64,000 nt of DNA from Hyphomicrobiales bacterium (lineage in GTDB: Bacteria > Pseudomonadota > Alphaproteobacteria > Rhizobiales > Rhizobiaceae), in NCBI GenBank assembly GCA_900473745.1, contig UCMW01000017.1, positions 13,513 through 77,512 on the forward strand. The letters run 5' to 3'. Of the stretch, positions 43,716 through 52,395 are shown in pieces; position 1 is the stretch's first letter; every line of letters starts with the position of its first letter. The notes beneath the pieces were generated by a model. The model was not told where the DNA came from. It did not search any database and saw only the letters and a list, made by a program, of their open reading frames with translations. The position numbers were made by a program, and so were the translations under genes.

Positions 43716-44729
43716 ATGCTCAATTTCGACGAACAACGTTTCCTCAAGATTCAGGGAGGCGCCGTAGCGCTGCGCAGCGGTCTCGACCGCGCGATCTCGG
43801 ACTGCCTGGCGGCCGGCTCTGAAAACATCTACTTCCTCGGCACAGGCGGCGCGGCCATTCTGATGCAGCCGGCAGCGCAGCTCCTGCAACGCTGCTCCCG
43901 TTTCCCCGCCTTTATCGAAATGCCGGCAGAGCTGACCTTGACGGGTTCTGCCAACCTGACGTCCAAGTCCATCATCGTCATGCCCTCCCTTTCGGGCACG
44001 ACCAAGGAAAGCGTCGCACTGCTTGCCCAGATGAAGGAGATCGGCGCCACGGTGATCACGCTGGTCGGTCATGCCGACACGCCGCTCGGCAAGGGGGGCG
44101 ATCATGTCTTCGTTAATTTTGCCGAAGACGACACCTCCTGCGAATCCTTCTATCTGCAGTCGCTGTTCATTGCTCTTTCAATCATGCGTCACCGCGGGGA
44201 GATCTCAAACTATGCCGAGATCGCAGCCGAGCTTGAGCGGCTCCCAGCCCTGCTCCTCAACGTGAAGCGCGCCTATGAGCCGAAAGCGGAGGAATTCGCG
44301 AAAAAGCTGGCCTCGGCCGACTATCACATCATTACCGGTGCTGGAAACGTCTGGCCGGAAGCCTTCTACTACGGGATGTGCATTCTGGAAGAGATGCAGT
44401 GGATCCGCACCCGCCCCGTGCATGCCTCCGATTTCTTCCATGGAACTCTGGAGCTGATCGACAAGAATGTCAGCCTCATCCTGTTCAAGGGCGAAGACGC
44501 GCTACGCCCGCTTGCAGAACGCGTAGAGAATTTCGCTCCTTCCTATACCGAGAAGATGACGGTGCTGGACACGGCGGAATTCGAGCTTCCAGGGATCTCA
44601 CCGGAAGTTCGTGCGCTGATCTCGCCGATCCTGCTCGCCACCGTCCTTGAACGGATCAGTGCGCATCTTGAGGTGATACGCAATCATCCGCTGACGACGC
44701 GCCGCTACTACAAACGCGTCGCCTACTGA
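43716..44729 (+). CDS. SIS-domain fructosamine-6-phosphate deglycase-like protein (FrlB-like)
   Basis: This 337-residue protein has two SIS domains: GSENIYFLGTGGAAILMQPAAQLL, MPSLSGTTKESVALLAQMKEIG in the first; YHIITGAGNVWPEAFYYGMCILEEMQWI and VHASDFFHGTLELI in the second. The C-terminal HPLTTRRYYKRVAY matches the ending of FrlB (HNPDERRYYGG). FrlB-type enzymes split a fructosyl-amino-acid 6-phosphate into glucose 6-phosphate and the free amino acid. The kinase that would supply the substrate is the next gene, and the GntR/UTRA regulator is divergent. The exact amino acid part is unknown. Confidence 0.83.
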   Translation: MLNFDEQRFLKIQGGAVALRSGLDRAISDCLAAGSENIYFLGTGGAAILMQPAAQLLQRCSRFPAFIEMPAELTLTGSANLTSKSIIVMPSLSGTTKESVALLAQMKEIGATVITLVGHADTPLGKGGDHVFVNFAEDDTSCESFYLQSLFIALSIMRHRGEISNYAEIAAELERLPALLLNVKRAYEPKAEEFAKKLASADYHIITGAGNVWPEAFYYGMCILEEMQWIRTRPVHASDFFHGTLELIDKNVSLILFKGEDALRPLAERVENFAPSYTEKMTVLDTAEFELPGISPEVRALISPILLATVLERISAHLEVIRNHPLTTRRYYKRVAY

Positions 44730-44802
44730 TACGGTTGTTGTCGATTCCGAGGTCGCGCACTTGAGCTGCGCGGCCCCGACGGAAGGTTGCGAGGGGATGA
44801 CC

Positions 44803-45594
44803 ATGCTCAGGTTTGCGACAGTCGGCGATAATTGCATTGATCGGTTCCGCCCTTCCGGCATGTCACTGATCGGCGGCAATGCCGTGAATGTCGCCGTTCA
44901 GCTTGCGCTTCTCGGTCACGAATCCCACTATTTTGGTGCTGTCGGTGACGACGCTGATGGTCATCGCACGATCGAGGAACTGGCCGTCCATGGCGTGCAG
45001 GTTGCCAACGTGCAGCTTCGACCGGGCCACACGGCCTTTACCCTGATAGACATCCTCCCATCCGGGGAGCGGGTCTTCGCTCACGAAGACTTCGGCGTCT
45101 GCGCCGGATACAGACCCACGTCGGGGGATCTGGAGAAACTCAAGCAGATGGATCACGTCCATATCGGCTGGATGGACGACCAGGGAGCGCTGCGCCGAGA
45201 ACTCTGCCGCACTGGTGTGAGTGTATCCCAGGACATTTCAGTCAACAGCAACATTCAGAATCTCGTCGTTTCCGGGCTGTCGATCGCATTTGGCTCGGCG
45301 GGTGAGGACGATGGGGCGGCAGACGCTATGCTGCACCGGCTGGTCTTCGAGGGCGCCCGACTGGCCGTCGTCACGCGCGGTGCACAAGGAGCGTCCGTGA
45401 GCGATGGCAAGCGATCGGTCACGAAAGGCATCGAGCCGATCGAGGTGATCGACACGACAGGTGCCGGCGACAGCTTCATTGCAGGTTTCCTTTCGGCCAA
45501 CCTCTCGGGTGGTGACTGGGAGACCTGCCTGGAGAGTGGTCGCAGGTTGGCCGCAAGGACCTGCGGGCATGTCGGCGGCTTTCCACAGGCTTAG
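44803..45594 (+). CDS. PfkB-family kinase, fructosyl-amino-acid 6-kinase-like (FrlD-like)
   Basis: ATG 44803 with GAGGGG at good distance is preferred over 44797; it gives 263 residues aligning end to end with FrlD. The start MLRFATVGDNCIDRF is the FrlD hallmark (ATIGDNCVD). The sugar site is IGGNAVNVAVQLALLG. The ATP site and catalytic Asp are in VIDTTGAGDSFIAGFL. It should phosphorylate C6 of the fructosyl moiety before cleavage by the upstream deglycase, 73 bp away. The two enzymes, with the shared operator motif, define an Amadori-compound pathway. Confidence 0.83.
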   Translation: MLRFATVGDNCIDRFRPSGMSLIGGNAVNVAVQLALLGHESHYFGAVGDDADGHRTIEELAVHGVQVANVQLRPGHTAFTLIDILPSGERVFAHEDFGVCAGYRPTSGDLEKLKQMDHVHIGWMDDQGALRRELCRTGVSVSQDISVNSNIQNLVVSGLSIAFGSAGEDDGAADAMLHRLVFEGARLAVVTRGAQGASVSDGKRSVTKGIEPIEVIDTTGAGDSFIAGFLSANLSGGDWETCLESGRRLAARTCGHVGGFPQA

Positions 45595-45914
45595 GGATCG
45601 CAATCCTGACCGGCACCCGGCGCGGCGCGCGCGGAATTGATTTCCCGGGCAGGCAGAAAGGGTCAACCTGCCTCCATCGGCAAAATAAATGGTATTTCAA
45701 AGCGGTGTCGGGCCCGCGCATAGTGGGCGATGGCCCGGCCAACGACCGGTTCGCGGCAAGCACCGGATGGCCGTCCAGACACTGGACACCACGTCCCGGG
45801 GAATGAAGGTTCTGCCGCCAGCTTCATGAACCGAGCAACATGAGGCTACGGACCGCTCCGTAAACCCCATATTCCTCGGCAAACATGTTCACCGGGGTTT
45901 CGCGTCGACGCTGC
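45595..45914. other. 320-bp gap between convergent kinase and SDR genes
   Basis: No gene supported. GC-rich inverted elements occur near 45618-45640, just past the kinase stop, without a clear T-run. A short minus-strand stretch at 45824-45900 (PVNMFAEEYGVYGAVRS) has protein-like composition but no start or family. Confidence 0.4.
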
Positions 45915-46673
45915 CTAACGTGCCATCCAGCCTCCATCCACCGTAACAATGGTACCGTGCACGTAGTCCGATGCACTCGATGCAAGAAAAACGGCTGGAC
46001 CAGCCATGTCTCTGGCCTCTCCCCATCGGCCGGCGGGAATACGTGCAAGAATTGAAGCTGCGCGTTCGGGATCGTTGCGAAGAGCCTCGGTATTGTCGGT
46101 GGCTATGTAACCCGGAGCGATCGCGTTGACGTTGATGCCCTTTGCTGCCCACTCATTGGCAAGGGCCTTCGCGAGCTGGCCGACACCGCCCTTGCTGGCC
46201 GCATAGCCCGGAACGTTGATACCTCCCTGGAACGTCAGCAGAGACGCCGTGAAGATGATCTTGCCCTTGCGGCCCGTCGCAATCATCTGCTTGCCAATGG
46301 CTTGCGTCAGAAAGAACTGAGCCGAGAGGTTGGTTTCCAGAACCTCATCCCAGTATTCCGCGGGGTGTTCAGCAGCCGGGGCTCTTTTTATGGTGCCGGC
46401 ATTGTTGACCAGAATGTCTACGGGAACATCTGACAGTCGCTTACCCAAGTCCAAGACACTACCGCGATCCGAGAAATCGCAAGCAATCCCGGTAAACCGG
46501 CGGCCGCAAGCTCGGATGGCGCTCCCGGTTTCCGCACCATCCTCGGGCATGCTCAGGGAGACGCCGATGATGTCGGCGCCAGCTTCTGCAAGGGCCATGG
46601 CGATCGCCGCGCCGATACCGCGTCGAGCGCCCGTGACGACGGCGATTTTACCTGTAAGATCGAAGGGACCCAT
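45915..46673 (-). CDS. SDR family dehydrogenase, KduD-like
   Basis: ATG 46673 overlaps the stop of the preceding alcohol dehydrogenase gene (TGATG), giving 252 residues. Classical SDR motifs are TGARRGIGAAIA, NNAGT, the catalytic S-Y-K (TASLL, YAASK) and NAIAPGY. The segment TDNTEALRNDPERAASILARIPAGRWG and the ending VDGGWMAR match KduD, 2-dehydro-3-deoxy-D-gluconate 5-dehydrogenase. In this operon it probably oxidises the 2-keto-3-deoxy acid made by the enolase-superfamily dehydratase. It is the last gene of the leftward furanose-sugar operon. Confidence 0.9.
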   Translation of the reverse strand: MGPFDLTGKIAVVTGARRGIGAAIAMALAEAGADIIGVSLSMPEDGAETGSAIRACGRRFTGIACDFSDRGSVLDLGKRLSDVPVDILVNNAGTIKRAPAAEHPAEYWDEVLETNLSAQFFLTQAIGKQMIATGRKGKIIFTASLLTFQGGINVPGYAASKGGVGQLAKALANEWAAKGINVNAIAPGYIATDNTEALRNDPERAASILARIPAGRWGEARDMAGPAVFLASSASDYVHGTIVTVDGGWMAR

Positions 46674-47707
46674 CACACCGTGCCCTCCTGGCAGTTCAAC
46701 AGCGTCTTCATCGATGTGCCATTCGACTCGAACGATTCGAACGCCCCCTGGATTTCGCTCAAAGGCCGGCGCTCCGTGATGACGCGACCGATCTCCGAAC
46801 CATGCCGGACGAGCAGATCGATGGCAGCCTCGTAGTCCTGCGGCTCGTAGACCCGTGCGCCGAGCATCTCGATCTCGCGCCAGAAGAAGCGGAAGAGATC
46901 GATGACCGGTTTCTTAGCGTGGATGGCGACCATGACCACCCGACCTCGGGTCGAAACAGCCTCCGTCATCAGATCCACGCCCGCCTGGACACCTGAGACC
47001 TCGAAGACGACGTCAGCACCCTTCCCGCCCGTGGCCGCCATGACCTCGCGCGCCACGTCGGTTCTGGACGCATCGAACGCGCCGATGCCGAAAGAGGCGG
47101 CAAGCGTCAGACGAGAGGGGTTGATCTCCGACAGCAGCACCCGCGCGCCGCGTTTGGCTGCCGCAATCGCAATCAGCATGCCGATTGGACCACCACCGAT
47201 GACCAGAACCGTTTCGCCGGGGGCAAGCCGCGCCCGTTCGATGTCATGGCATGCCACCGCCAGCGGCTCCACAAGGGCTGCGAGATCAAGCGGCATCTCT
47301 TCCGGAAGGCTGTGAACGGCATAAGCCGGCACGCTCCAGTAGCGCTGCATCGCGCCGTCGGTATCAAGCCCGAGGAATTTGAGGTTGTGGCAGATATGGC
47401 TATGACCGGCATCGCAGGCAGGGCAGTGACCGCAGGGTTTCAATGGGCGGACGACCACCTTGTCGCCGATGGCAAGGCCCGATACACCTGCCCCAAGTGC
47501 CGCAACGGTGCCAGACATTTCGTGGCCTATGATGCGGTTTGAACCGACGCGCTGATCCATGGCGCCGTGAAAGACATGCAGATCGGTTCCGCAGATGCCG
47601 CACCAGGCAACTTCGATCTGCACCTCATCGGCGGCAGGTGCCAGGACAGGTGCATCCCGCAGTTCGAAGCGGTGGTCGCCTTTGTAATAGGCGGCGATAT
47701 TCGGCAT
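46673..47707 (-). CDS. Zinc-dependent alcohol/polyol dehydrogenase (MDR family)
   Basis: ATG 47707 with RBS GAGGAGTTCATC gives 344 residues; the longer frame upstream overlaps the dehydratase. It has catalytic zinc ligands CGICGTDLHVFHG and GHEMSG, four structural-zinc cysteines (CGHCPACDAGHSHIC), and Rossmann motif VLVIGGGPIGMLIA. It resembles threonine/sorbitol dehydrogenase-type enzymes that oxidise a secondary alcohol of a sugar or sugar acid with NAD. It lies 10 bp after the dehydratase gene and overlaps the SDR gene. Confidence 0.91.
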   Translation of the reverse strand: MPNIAAYYKGDHRFELRDAPVLAPAADEVQIEVAWCGICGTDLHVFHGAMDQRVGSNRIIGHEMSGTVAALGAGVSGLAIGDKVVVRPLKPCGHCPACDAGHSHICHNLKFLGLDTDGAMQRYWSVPAYAVHSLPEEMPLDLAALVEPLAVACHDIERARLAPGETVLVIGGGPIGMLIAIAAAKRGARVLLSEINPSRLTLAASFGIGAFDASRTDVAREVMAATGGKGADVVFEVSGVQAGVDLMTEAVSTRGRVVMVAIHAKKPVIDLFRFFWREIEMLGARVYEPQDYEAAIDLLVRHGSEIGRVITERRPLSEIQGAFESFESNGTSMKTLLNCQEGTV

Positions 47708-47717
47708 GATGAACTCC

Positions 47718-48818
47718 TCAGAAGATTGCATGGGGGGCCAATCGGGCCCAGTCGAATTCCACCCCGGTGCCGGGCATATCCGGCGCCACGGCCCTCGAAT
47801 GTTCGAGAACGAGCGGTCTTGAGGTGTAGCGGTCGATGGGAAAGCTGTGCACTTCGATCCAGCCGGCATTTGTCTGACCTGCAACGAGGCTGACATGCAG
47901 CTCCTGCATGCCATGACTGCAGACGGGAATGTCATGCGCGGCACAGCGCCCAGCCACCGCAAGCCAACCGGTGATCCCGCCGCAGTTGGAGGCATCGGGC
48001 TGCAGAAAGGTCAGCTTGGATTGCGCCAGCGCATATTCAAATTCGTGGATCGTATGCAGGTTCTCGCCCATCGCGAGCGGCATTCCGGTCTCATCTGCGA
48101 TGCGGGCATAGCCGACATAGTCGTCCGGGATGATCGGCTCTTCGAACCAGAGAAGATCGAGCGGCTGAAAAGCTTGTGCGGCCGCGATCGCCTGGGGGAC
48201 ATCAAGCGCGTAGTTCGCGTCGACCATGAACTTGCGGTCTGGACCCAGTAGCGCGCGCACGGCCTCCGCACGGGTCACATCCTCGCGAAGGCTCGGCCGC
48301 CCGACCTTGATCTTGACGGCTTCATACCCCTCTTCCAGATAGCCGCCGACATTCTCCAGCAGTCTTTCCAGCGGGAAGTTAAGGTCGATTCCACCCCTGT
48401 AGGCCTTGGCGGTTCTGCCGGCGCCGCCTGCCATTTGCCAAAGCGGCAGTGCCTGTACCCGTCCTCTCAAGTCCCAGAGTGCGATATCGACCGCCGAGAT
48501 CGCGAATGAGGCAATCCCGCCACGGGCGACGTAATGCACGGCCCATTGCATGGCCTCATAGATGTCTTCAACCGGGGTCGCATCGCGGCCAAGGAGCAAT
48601 GGACGCAGATCATGGTTGATCATCGTGGCAATTGCCCTGCCGCCGAAGCCGCCGGTATACGTATAGCCGGTTCCGACCATGCCGTCGGCCTGGACGATTG
48701 TTACAGTGACCAGTTCAAAATGGGTGTGGTCGCCATGTTTGGCATCGGAAAGGACTTCATCCAGGGGCACACGGAACAGCCGTGCCTGCAGGTCAACGAT
48801 ACAGGAGCCGATCATCAC
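47718..48818 (-). CDS. Mandelate racemase/enolase-superfamily sugar-acid dehydratase
   Basis: This 366-residue enolase-superfamily protein has the acid-base Lys pair K169-I-K171, metal ligands D200, E226 (EEP) and E252, and the opposite-face His302 with Asp275 ([15 protein letters not shown]). This set defines the mandelate racemase subgroup, most of whose members dehydrate aldonic or aldaric acids to 2-keto-3-deoxy acids. Gene neighbours (two dehydrogenases, an AldA-like enzyme, a furanose importer) support an aldonate dehydratase. The exact sugar acid is not readable. Confidence 0.9.
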   Translation of the reverse strand: MMIGSCIVDLQARLFRVPLDEVLSDAKHGDHTHFELVTVTIVQADGMVGTGYTYTGGFGGRAIATMINHDLRPLLLGRDATPVEDIYEAMQWAVHYVARGGIASFAISAVDIALWDLRGRVQALPLWQMAGGAGRTAKAYRGGIDLNFPLERLLENVGGYLEEGYEAVKIKVGRPSLREDVTRAEAVRALLGPDRKFMVDANYALDVPQAIAAAQAFQPLDLLWFEEPIIPDDYVGYARIADETGMPLAMGENLHTIHEFEYALAQSKLTFLQPDASNCGGITGWLAVAGRCAAHDIPVCSHGMQELHVSLVAGQTNAGWIEVHSFPIDRYTSRPLVLEHSRAVAPDMPGTGVEFDWARLAPHAIF

Positions 48819-48828
48819 GATATTCCTT

Positions 48829-49812
48829 TCAGGACAGCTTCACGCGTTGCTGGAGACGCGCCTGGAGAATGACGACGCCGAGAAGGAAGGCGCCGCGGAT
48901 GATCGATTGCCAGTAAGCGGAGAGCGATATCCAGCCGAGGCCGTTTTCGAAGTTCAGGATGTTGAAGACCATGCCAAGCAGCAGAGCGCCTGCGAGCGTT
49001 GCTCCGACAGAGCCGGAGCCGCCGGTGAGCAGTGTGCCCCCCACCACGACGGCTGCAATGGCAAACAGCTCCCAGCCCACGCCCTCGGTCGGTTGCCCAG
49101 CACCGAACTGGGACGCGAGAACGACACCTGCGAGACCGGCAAGCACACCCGAGGCTGCATAGACGAGCGCCAGGTTACGCTCCACCTTCAGGCCCATCAT
49201 GCGTGCGGTCTGCTCACCGTCACCCAGTGCGAGGATATGCCTGCCGACCGGACGCTTTTCGAGGACCAGCCAGCCAACCAGATAGGCCAAGCCCGCAATC
49301 CATGCGGCGATCGGGAAGCCTAGAAAGTCGTCCTGACCGATGGCTGTGAAGCCTGTTTCATACGAGACGGAGACGGACTGGTTGCCTGCCAGCAGAAGGC
49401 CGGTTCCCGAGGCGGCCAGCATTGTCGCCAGCGTTGCGATGAAAGGCTGTATCCGCATCCTGCTTACCAGGAAGCCGTTCAGCAGGCCGACAGCAAGCCC
49501 GGCAAGCACGCCGCCGCCGAGACCGGTCGCCCAGTGGTGCCCGGAGAGCAACGCTGCGACAACACTTGCCATGGCGGCAGTTGCGCCGACCGACAGATCA
49601 ATGCCGCCAGTGATGATCACGAATGTCATCCCGAGCGCAATCAGGGCGAACATGGAATTGTATCTGAGGAAGCTGAGTATGTTGAACGAGGACAAGAAAT
49701 TGTCATAGCGCAGGCCGCCGAAGATGATCAGGGCGACGAGAGCGAGGATCACACCGATGCGGGCAAGTTCAGCGGGAGATCCAAAGGTGAAGGCATGCAT
49801 GAGCCTATTCAT
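48829..49812 (-). CDS. Sugar ABC importer permease 2 (YjfF-like)
   Basis: This 327-residue BPD_transp_2 permease has ~10 spans: [40 protein letters not shown], and [24 protein letters not shown]. It is the second of two adjacent permease genes, as in the E. coli galactofuranose importer YtfQRT-YjfF, suggesting a heterodimeric channel. It lies 9 bp from the permease gene before it and 10 bp from the dehydratase gene after it. Confidence 0.92.
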   Translation of the reverse strand: MNRLMHAFTFGSPAELARIGVILALVALIIFGGLRYDNFLSSFNILSFLRYNSMFALIALGMTFVIITGGIDLSVGATAAMASVVAALLSGHHWATGLGGGVLAGLAVGLLNGFLVSRMRIQPFIATLATMLAASGTGLLLAGNQSVSVSYETGFTAIGQDDFLGFPIAAWIAGLAYLVGWLVLEKRPVGRHILALGDGEQTARMMGLKVERNLALVYAASGVLAGLAGVVLASQFGAGQPTEGVGWELFAIAAVVVGGTLLTGGSGSVGATLAGALLLGMVFNILNFENGLGWISLSAYWQSIIRGAFLLGVVILQARLQQRVKLS

Positions 49813-49821
49813 TTCCGATCC

Positions 49822-50829
49822 TCAACTCTTGTCTGCACGTTGCTGAATGTAGACGGCGAACACGATGAGACCCGCCTTGACGATCAGGGCGGCTGCGTCC
49901 GGAACGCCATTGGCGAGAAGCGTGTAGCGGACAAGCTGGATGACGAAGGCGCCAAGCAAGGTGCCAATGACATTGGCGCGCCCACCGGCCAGCAGTGTCC
50001 CGCCCACCGCGACCGCCGCAATGGCGTCCAGCTCCATGCCGAGACCAACGAGATTTGCATCACTTGCCGAGTTGCGGGCGATTACCACCAGCCCTGCAAG
50101 GCCGGCCAGCGCTCCGCTGATCATGTAAACACACAGCTTGACCCGTCGCACCGGCAGCCCGGCGAGACGTGCTGCCCGCTCGTTGCCGCCGACGGCTATG
50201 ATCTGCCGTCCGATCACCGTGTAGCGGGTTACCACCCAGGCGATCACGACGATGACCATCATCAAGATCACCTGTGTGGGTATGCCTGCGACCTTGCCCA
50301 TGGCGATGAACTGGAAGCTTTCATTCCGGAAGACCTGGAGGTTGCCGTTTGTCATCACCTGCGCAATGCCGCGGCCGGCGATAAAGAGTATGAGCGTAGC
50401 GATGATGGGCTGGATGCCGTACCTGATTATGAGCATGCCATTGAAGAGCCCCAGCACCGCCGCAACAGCCACAGGCAGCAGGATCGCGAGCGCGATTGCG
50501 ATCGGCATCGTCGCTTCTGACCAGGCGGGATGCATGAAGATCATCGGCGCAATGGCGCCCGAGATCGCCATCAATGACCCGACCGAGAGGTCGATCCCGC
50601 CGGTCGCGATGACAAGCGTCATTCCAATGGCCACGATGACAATCGTCGCGACCTGGGTCAGGTTGACGGTCAGCGTCTGCATCGAAAGGAAGTTGGGGGT
50701 GATGGCGATGTTGAGTGCGACAAGTGCCAGGAAAGCGACAAGTGTTCCATAACGGCTCGCATAGAGAAGGAAGTCTCTGCGGACCCGTGGGACCTCTGCC
50801 GTCGATGGGGAAATTTGCGGATTGGTCAT
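49822..50829 (-). CDS. Sugar ABC importer permease 1 (YtfT-like)
   Basis: This 335-residue BPD_transp_2 permease has the signatures [41 protein letters not shown], and AAVAVGGTLLAGGRANVIGTLLGA. It starts 1 bp after the ATPase stop, so translation is coupled. It pairs with the 48829 permease in a YtfT/YjfF-type two-permease importer. Confidence 0.92.
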   Translation of the reverse strand: MTNPQISPSTAEVPRVRRDFLLYASRYGTLVAFLALVALNIAITPNFLSMQTLTVNLTQVATIVIVAIGMTLVIATGGIDLSVGSLMAISGAIAPMIFMHPAWSEATMPIAIALAILLPVAVAAVLGLFNGMLIIRYGIQPIIATLILFIAGRGIAQVMTNGNLQVFRNESFQFIAMGKVAGIPTQVILMMVIVVIAWVVTRYTVIGRQIIAVGGNERAARLAGLPVRRVKLCVYMISGALAGLAGLVVIARNSASDANLVGLGMELDAIAAVAVGGTLLAGGRANVIGTLLGAFVIQLVRYTLLANGVPDAAALIVKAGLIVFAVYIQQRADKS

Positions 50830-50830
50830 A

Positions 50831-52324
50831 TCAGTTCCCCTGATGGGCCATGGCGGAGATCAGAGCGGGTTCACTCAGCTCGCCGCGCGAAAGAACCGCG
50901 ACGGAACGGCCATCACTGAGGACGCTGACACTGTCACAACAGGCCAGGAGTTCTTCCAGTTCAGAGGAAATCATCAGCACGCTGAGACCCTCATCAGCGA
51001 GGTTGCGCAAAAGCTTCAGGATTTCCGACTTGGCGCCGATATCGATCCCACGTGTCGGCTCATCGATGACCAGAATGCGCGGATCGGTGGCGAGCCATCG
51101 CGCCAGAAGCACCTTCTGCTGGTTACCACCAGACAGTTCCTTGATCGGTTGGTCCGCAGAGGAGCACTTGATCGACAGTGCTTTGATGAAGCGGAGCGCA
51201 ATCTCGTCCTGCCTGCGTCTGTCAACGATCCCCGCACGCTTCAGTTTTGGAAGCAGAGCAAGCGTCATGTTTTCCCGCACGGACATGTCGGGAATGATCC
51301 CGTCAATCTTTCGGTCCTCGGATACGAAACCGATCCCATCGGCGATCGCATCCGATGGCTCCCGGTAGTGCCTGTCGCGCCCATCGAGTGTAAGGGCGCC
51401 TTTCTCAAGTTTGTCCGCCCCAAAAATCAGTCGCGCCGTCTCGCTGCGCCCTGACCCGAGAAGTCCTGCAAGGCCGGTGATCTCGCCTTGACGCAATTTG
51501 AGGTCGACGTTGACGACGCGCGTGCCGGCGGAAGCACCTTGGAGCTCCAGTCGCACCGGCTTCGAGACCTTGTCATTTTCCGGCGCCACGAGCGCTAGCG
51601 CATCCAGCTCCTTGCCAAGCATGTGCCGGACAAGTTCGATTTTCGGGAAGTCGGCCATGGCACCGCGGGCGACCAGTCGGCCATCCCGCATGATCGCGAC
51701 GCTGTCGCAGACAGCGTAGAGTTCATCCAGCCTGTGCCCTACAAAGATGATAGATACGCCGCGCTGCTTGAGGGTGCGGATCGTCCTGAACAGGATATCA
51801 ACCTCGCGCTCGTCCAGGGAGGAAGTAGGCTCATCCATGATGACGAGCCGGGCGTCCTGAAGAACCGCACGCGCAATCGCCACCATCTGGCGGGTCGCGG
51901 CGTCGAACTGTCCGACCGGGCGGTCAACATCGATCGATAGCTCGAAACTCTCAAGGATCTTCTCCGCCCCCCGGCGCATCGCGCGGCTGTCGAGCAGGCC
52001 GAAGCGCCGGAGCTCGCGGGACAGATAGATGTTTTCGGCAACAGAGCGCTGCGGCGCCAGATTGATCTCCTGATAGATGGTCGCGATGCCCGCAGCTTCG
52101 GCATCGGCCGGCATCGGGAAGTCGGCTTCCTGGCCGGCAAACTGGATGGATCCGATATCCCTGCGATAGACACCGGTGAGGATTTTGATCAGCGTCGATT
52201 TCCCAGCGCCGTTCTGACCGACAAGCGCCATGACTTCACCTGGATCGATGGCGAGAGAGACTGCGTCCAGAGCCTTCAGCCCGGCAAAGCTCTTTGTGAT
52301 GGAGTCCATGACAAGCAGGGGCAC
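50831..52324 (-). CDS. Sugar ABC importer ATPase (YtfR-like, two ABC domains)
   Basis: The start is placed at GTG 52324, preceded by GGAAGG at ~10 bp; a TTG at 52342 is weaker. The 497 residues hold two ABC domains: Walker A GQNGAGKST, signature-region FDAATRQMVAIARA and LVIMDEPTSSLD in the first; degenerate GLLGSGRSE, LSGGNQQKVLLARW and LVIDEPTRGIDIG in the second. This is the standard sugar-importer double ATPase. A GC-rich hairpin separates it from the binding-protein gene. Confidence 0.92.
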   Translation of the reverse strand: MPLLVMDSITKSFAGLKALDAVSLAIDPGEVMALVGQNGAGKSTLIKILTGVYRRDIGSIQFAGQEADFPMPADAEAAGIATIYQEINLAPQRSVAENIYLSRELRRFGLLDSRAMRRGAEKILESFELSIDVDRPVGQFDAATRQMVAIARAVLQDARLVIMDEPTSSLDEREVDILFRTIRTLKQRGVSIIFVGHRLDELYAVCDSVAIMRDGRLVARGAMADFPKIELVRHMLGKELDALALVAPENDKVSKPVRLELQGASAGTRVVNVDLKLRQGEITGLAGLLGSGRSETARLIFGADKLEKGALTLDGRDRHYREPSDAIADGIGFVSEDRKIDGIIPDMSVRENMTLALLPKLKRAGIVDRRRQDEIALRFIKALSIKCSSADQPIKELSGGNQQKVLLARWLATDPRILVIDEPTRGIDIGAKSEILKLLRNLADEGLSVLMISSELEELLACCDSVSVLSDGRSVAVLSRGELSEPALISAMAHQGN

Positions 52325-52357
52325 GGGATCACGTCCTTCCAATGAGATCTCGGACGA

Positions 52358-52380
52358 CGGCGGGGCAGAAGCGCCCGCCG
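52358..52380 (-). terminator. Intercistronic GC-rich hairpin after the YtfQ-like gene
   Basis: CGGCGGG (52358-52364) pairs with CCCGCCG (52374-52380) between the binding-protein stop and the ATPase start. Like the stem at 25233 in the other sugar operon, it has no T-run and probably protects the binding-protein mRNA or partly attenuates. Confidence 0.55.
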
Positions 52381-52395
52381 CCGCGCCTAATCAGA

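Noticed and set aside
45824..45914. Protein-like minus-strand stretch PVNMFAEEYGVYGAVRS after the SDR stop
   Set aside because: It is the out-of-frame tail of a frame overlapping the SDR gene, without its own start, RBS or recognisable family.
47870..47880. TTGTCTGACCT, resembling the GntR/UTRA operator
   Set aside because: 9 of 11 match located inside the dehydratase coding sequence, away from any promoter; recorded as the chance level for this motif.
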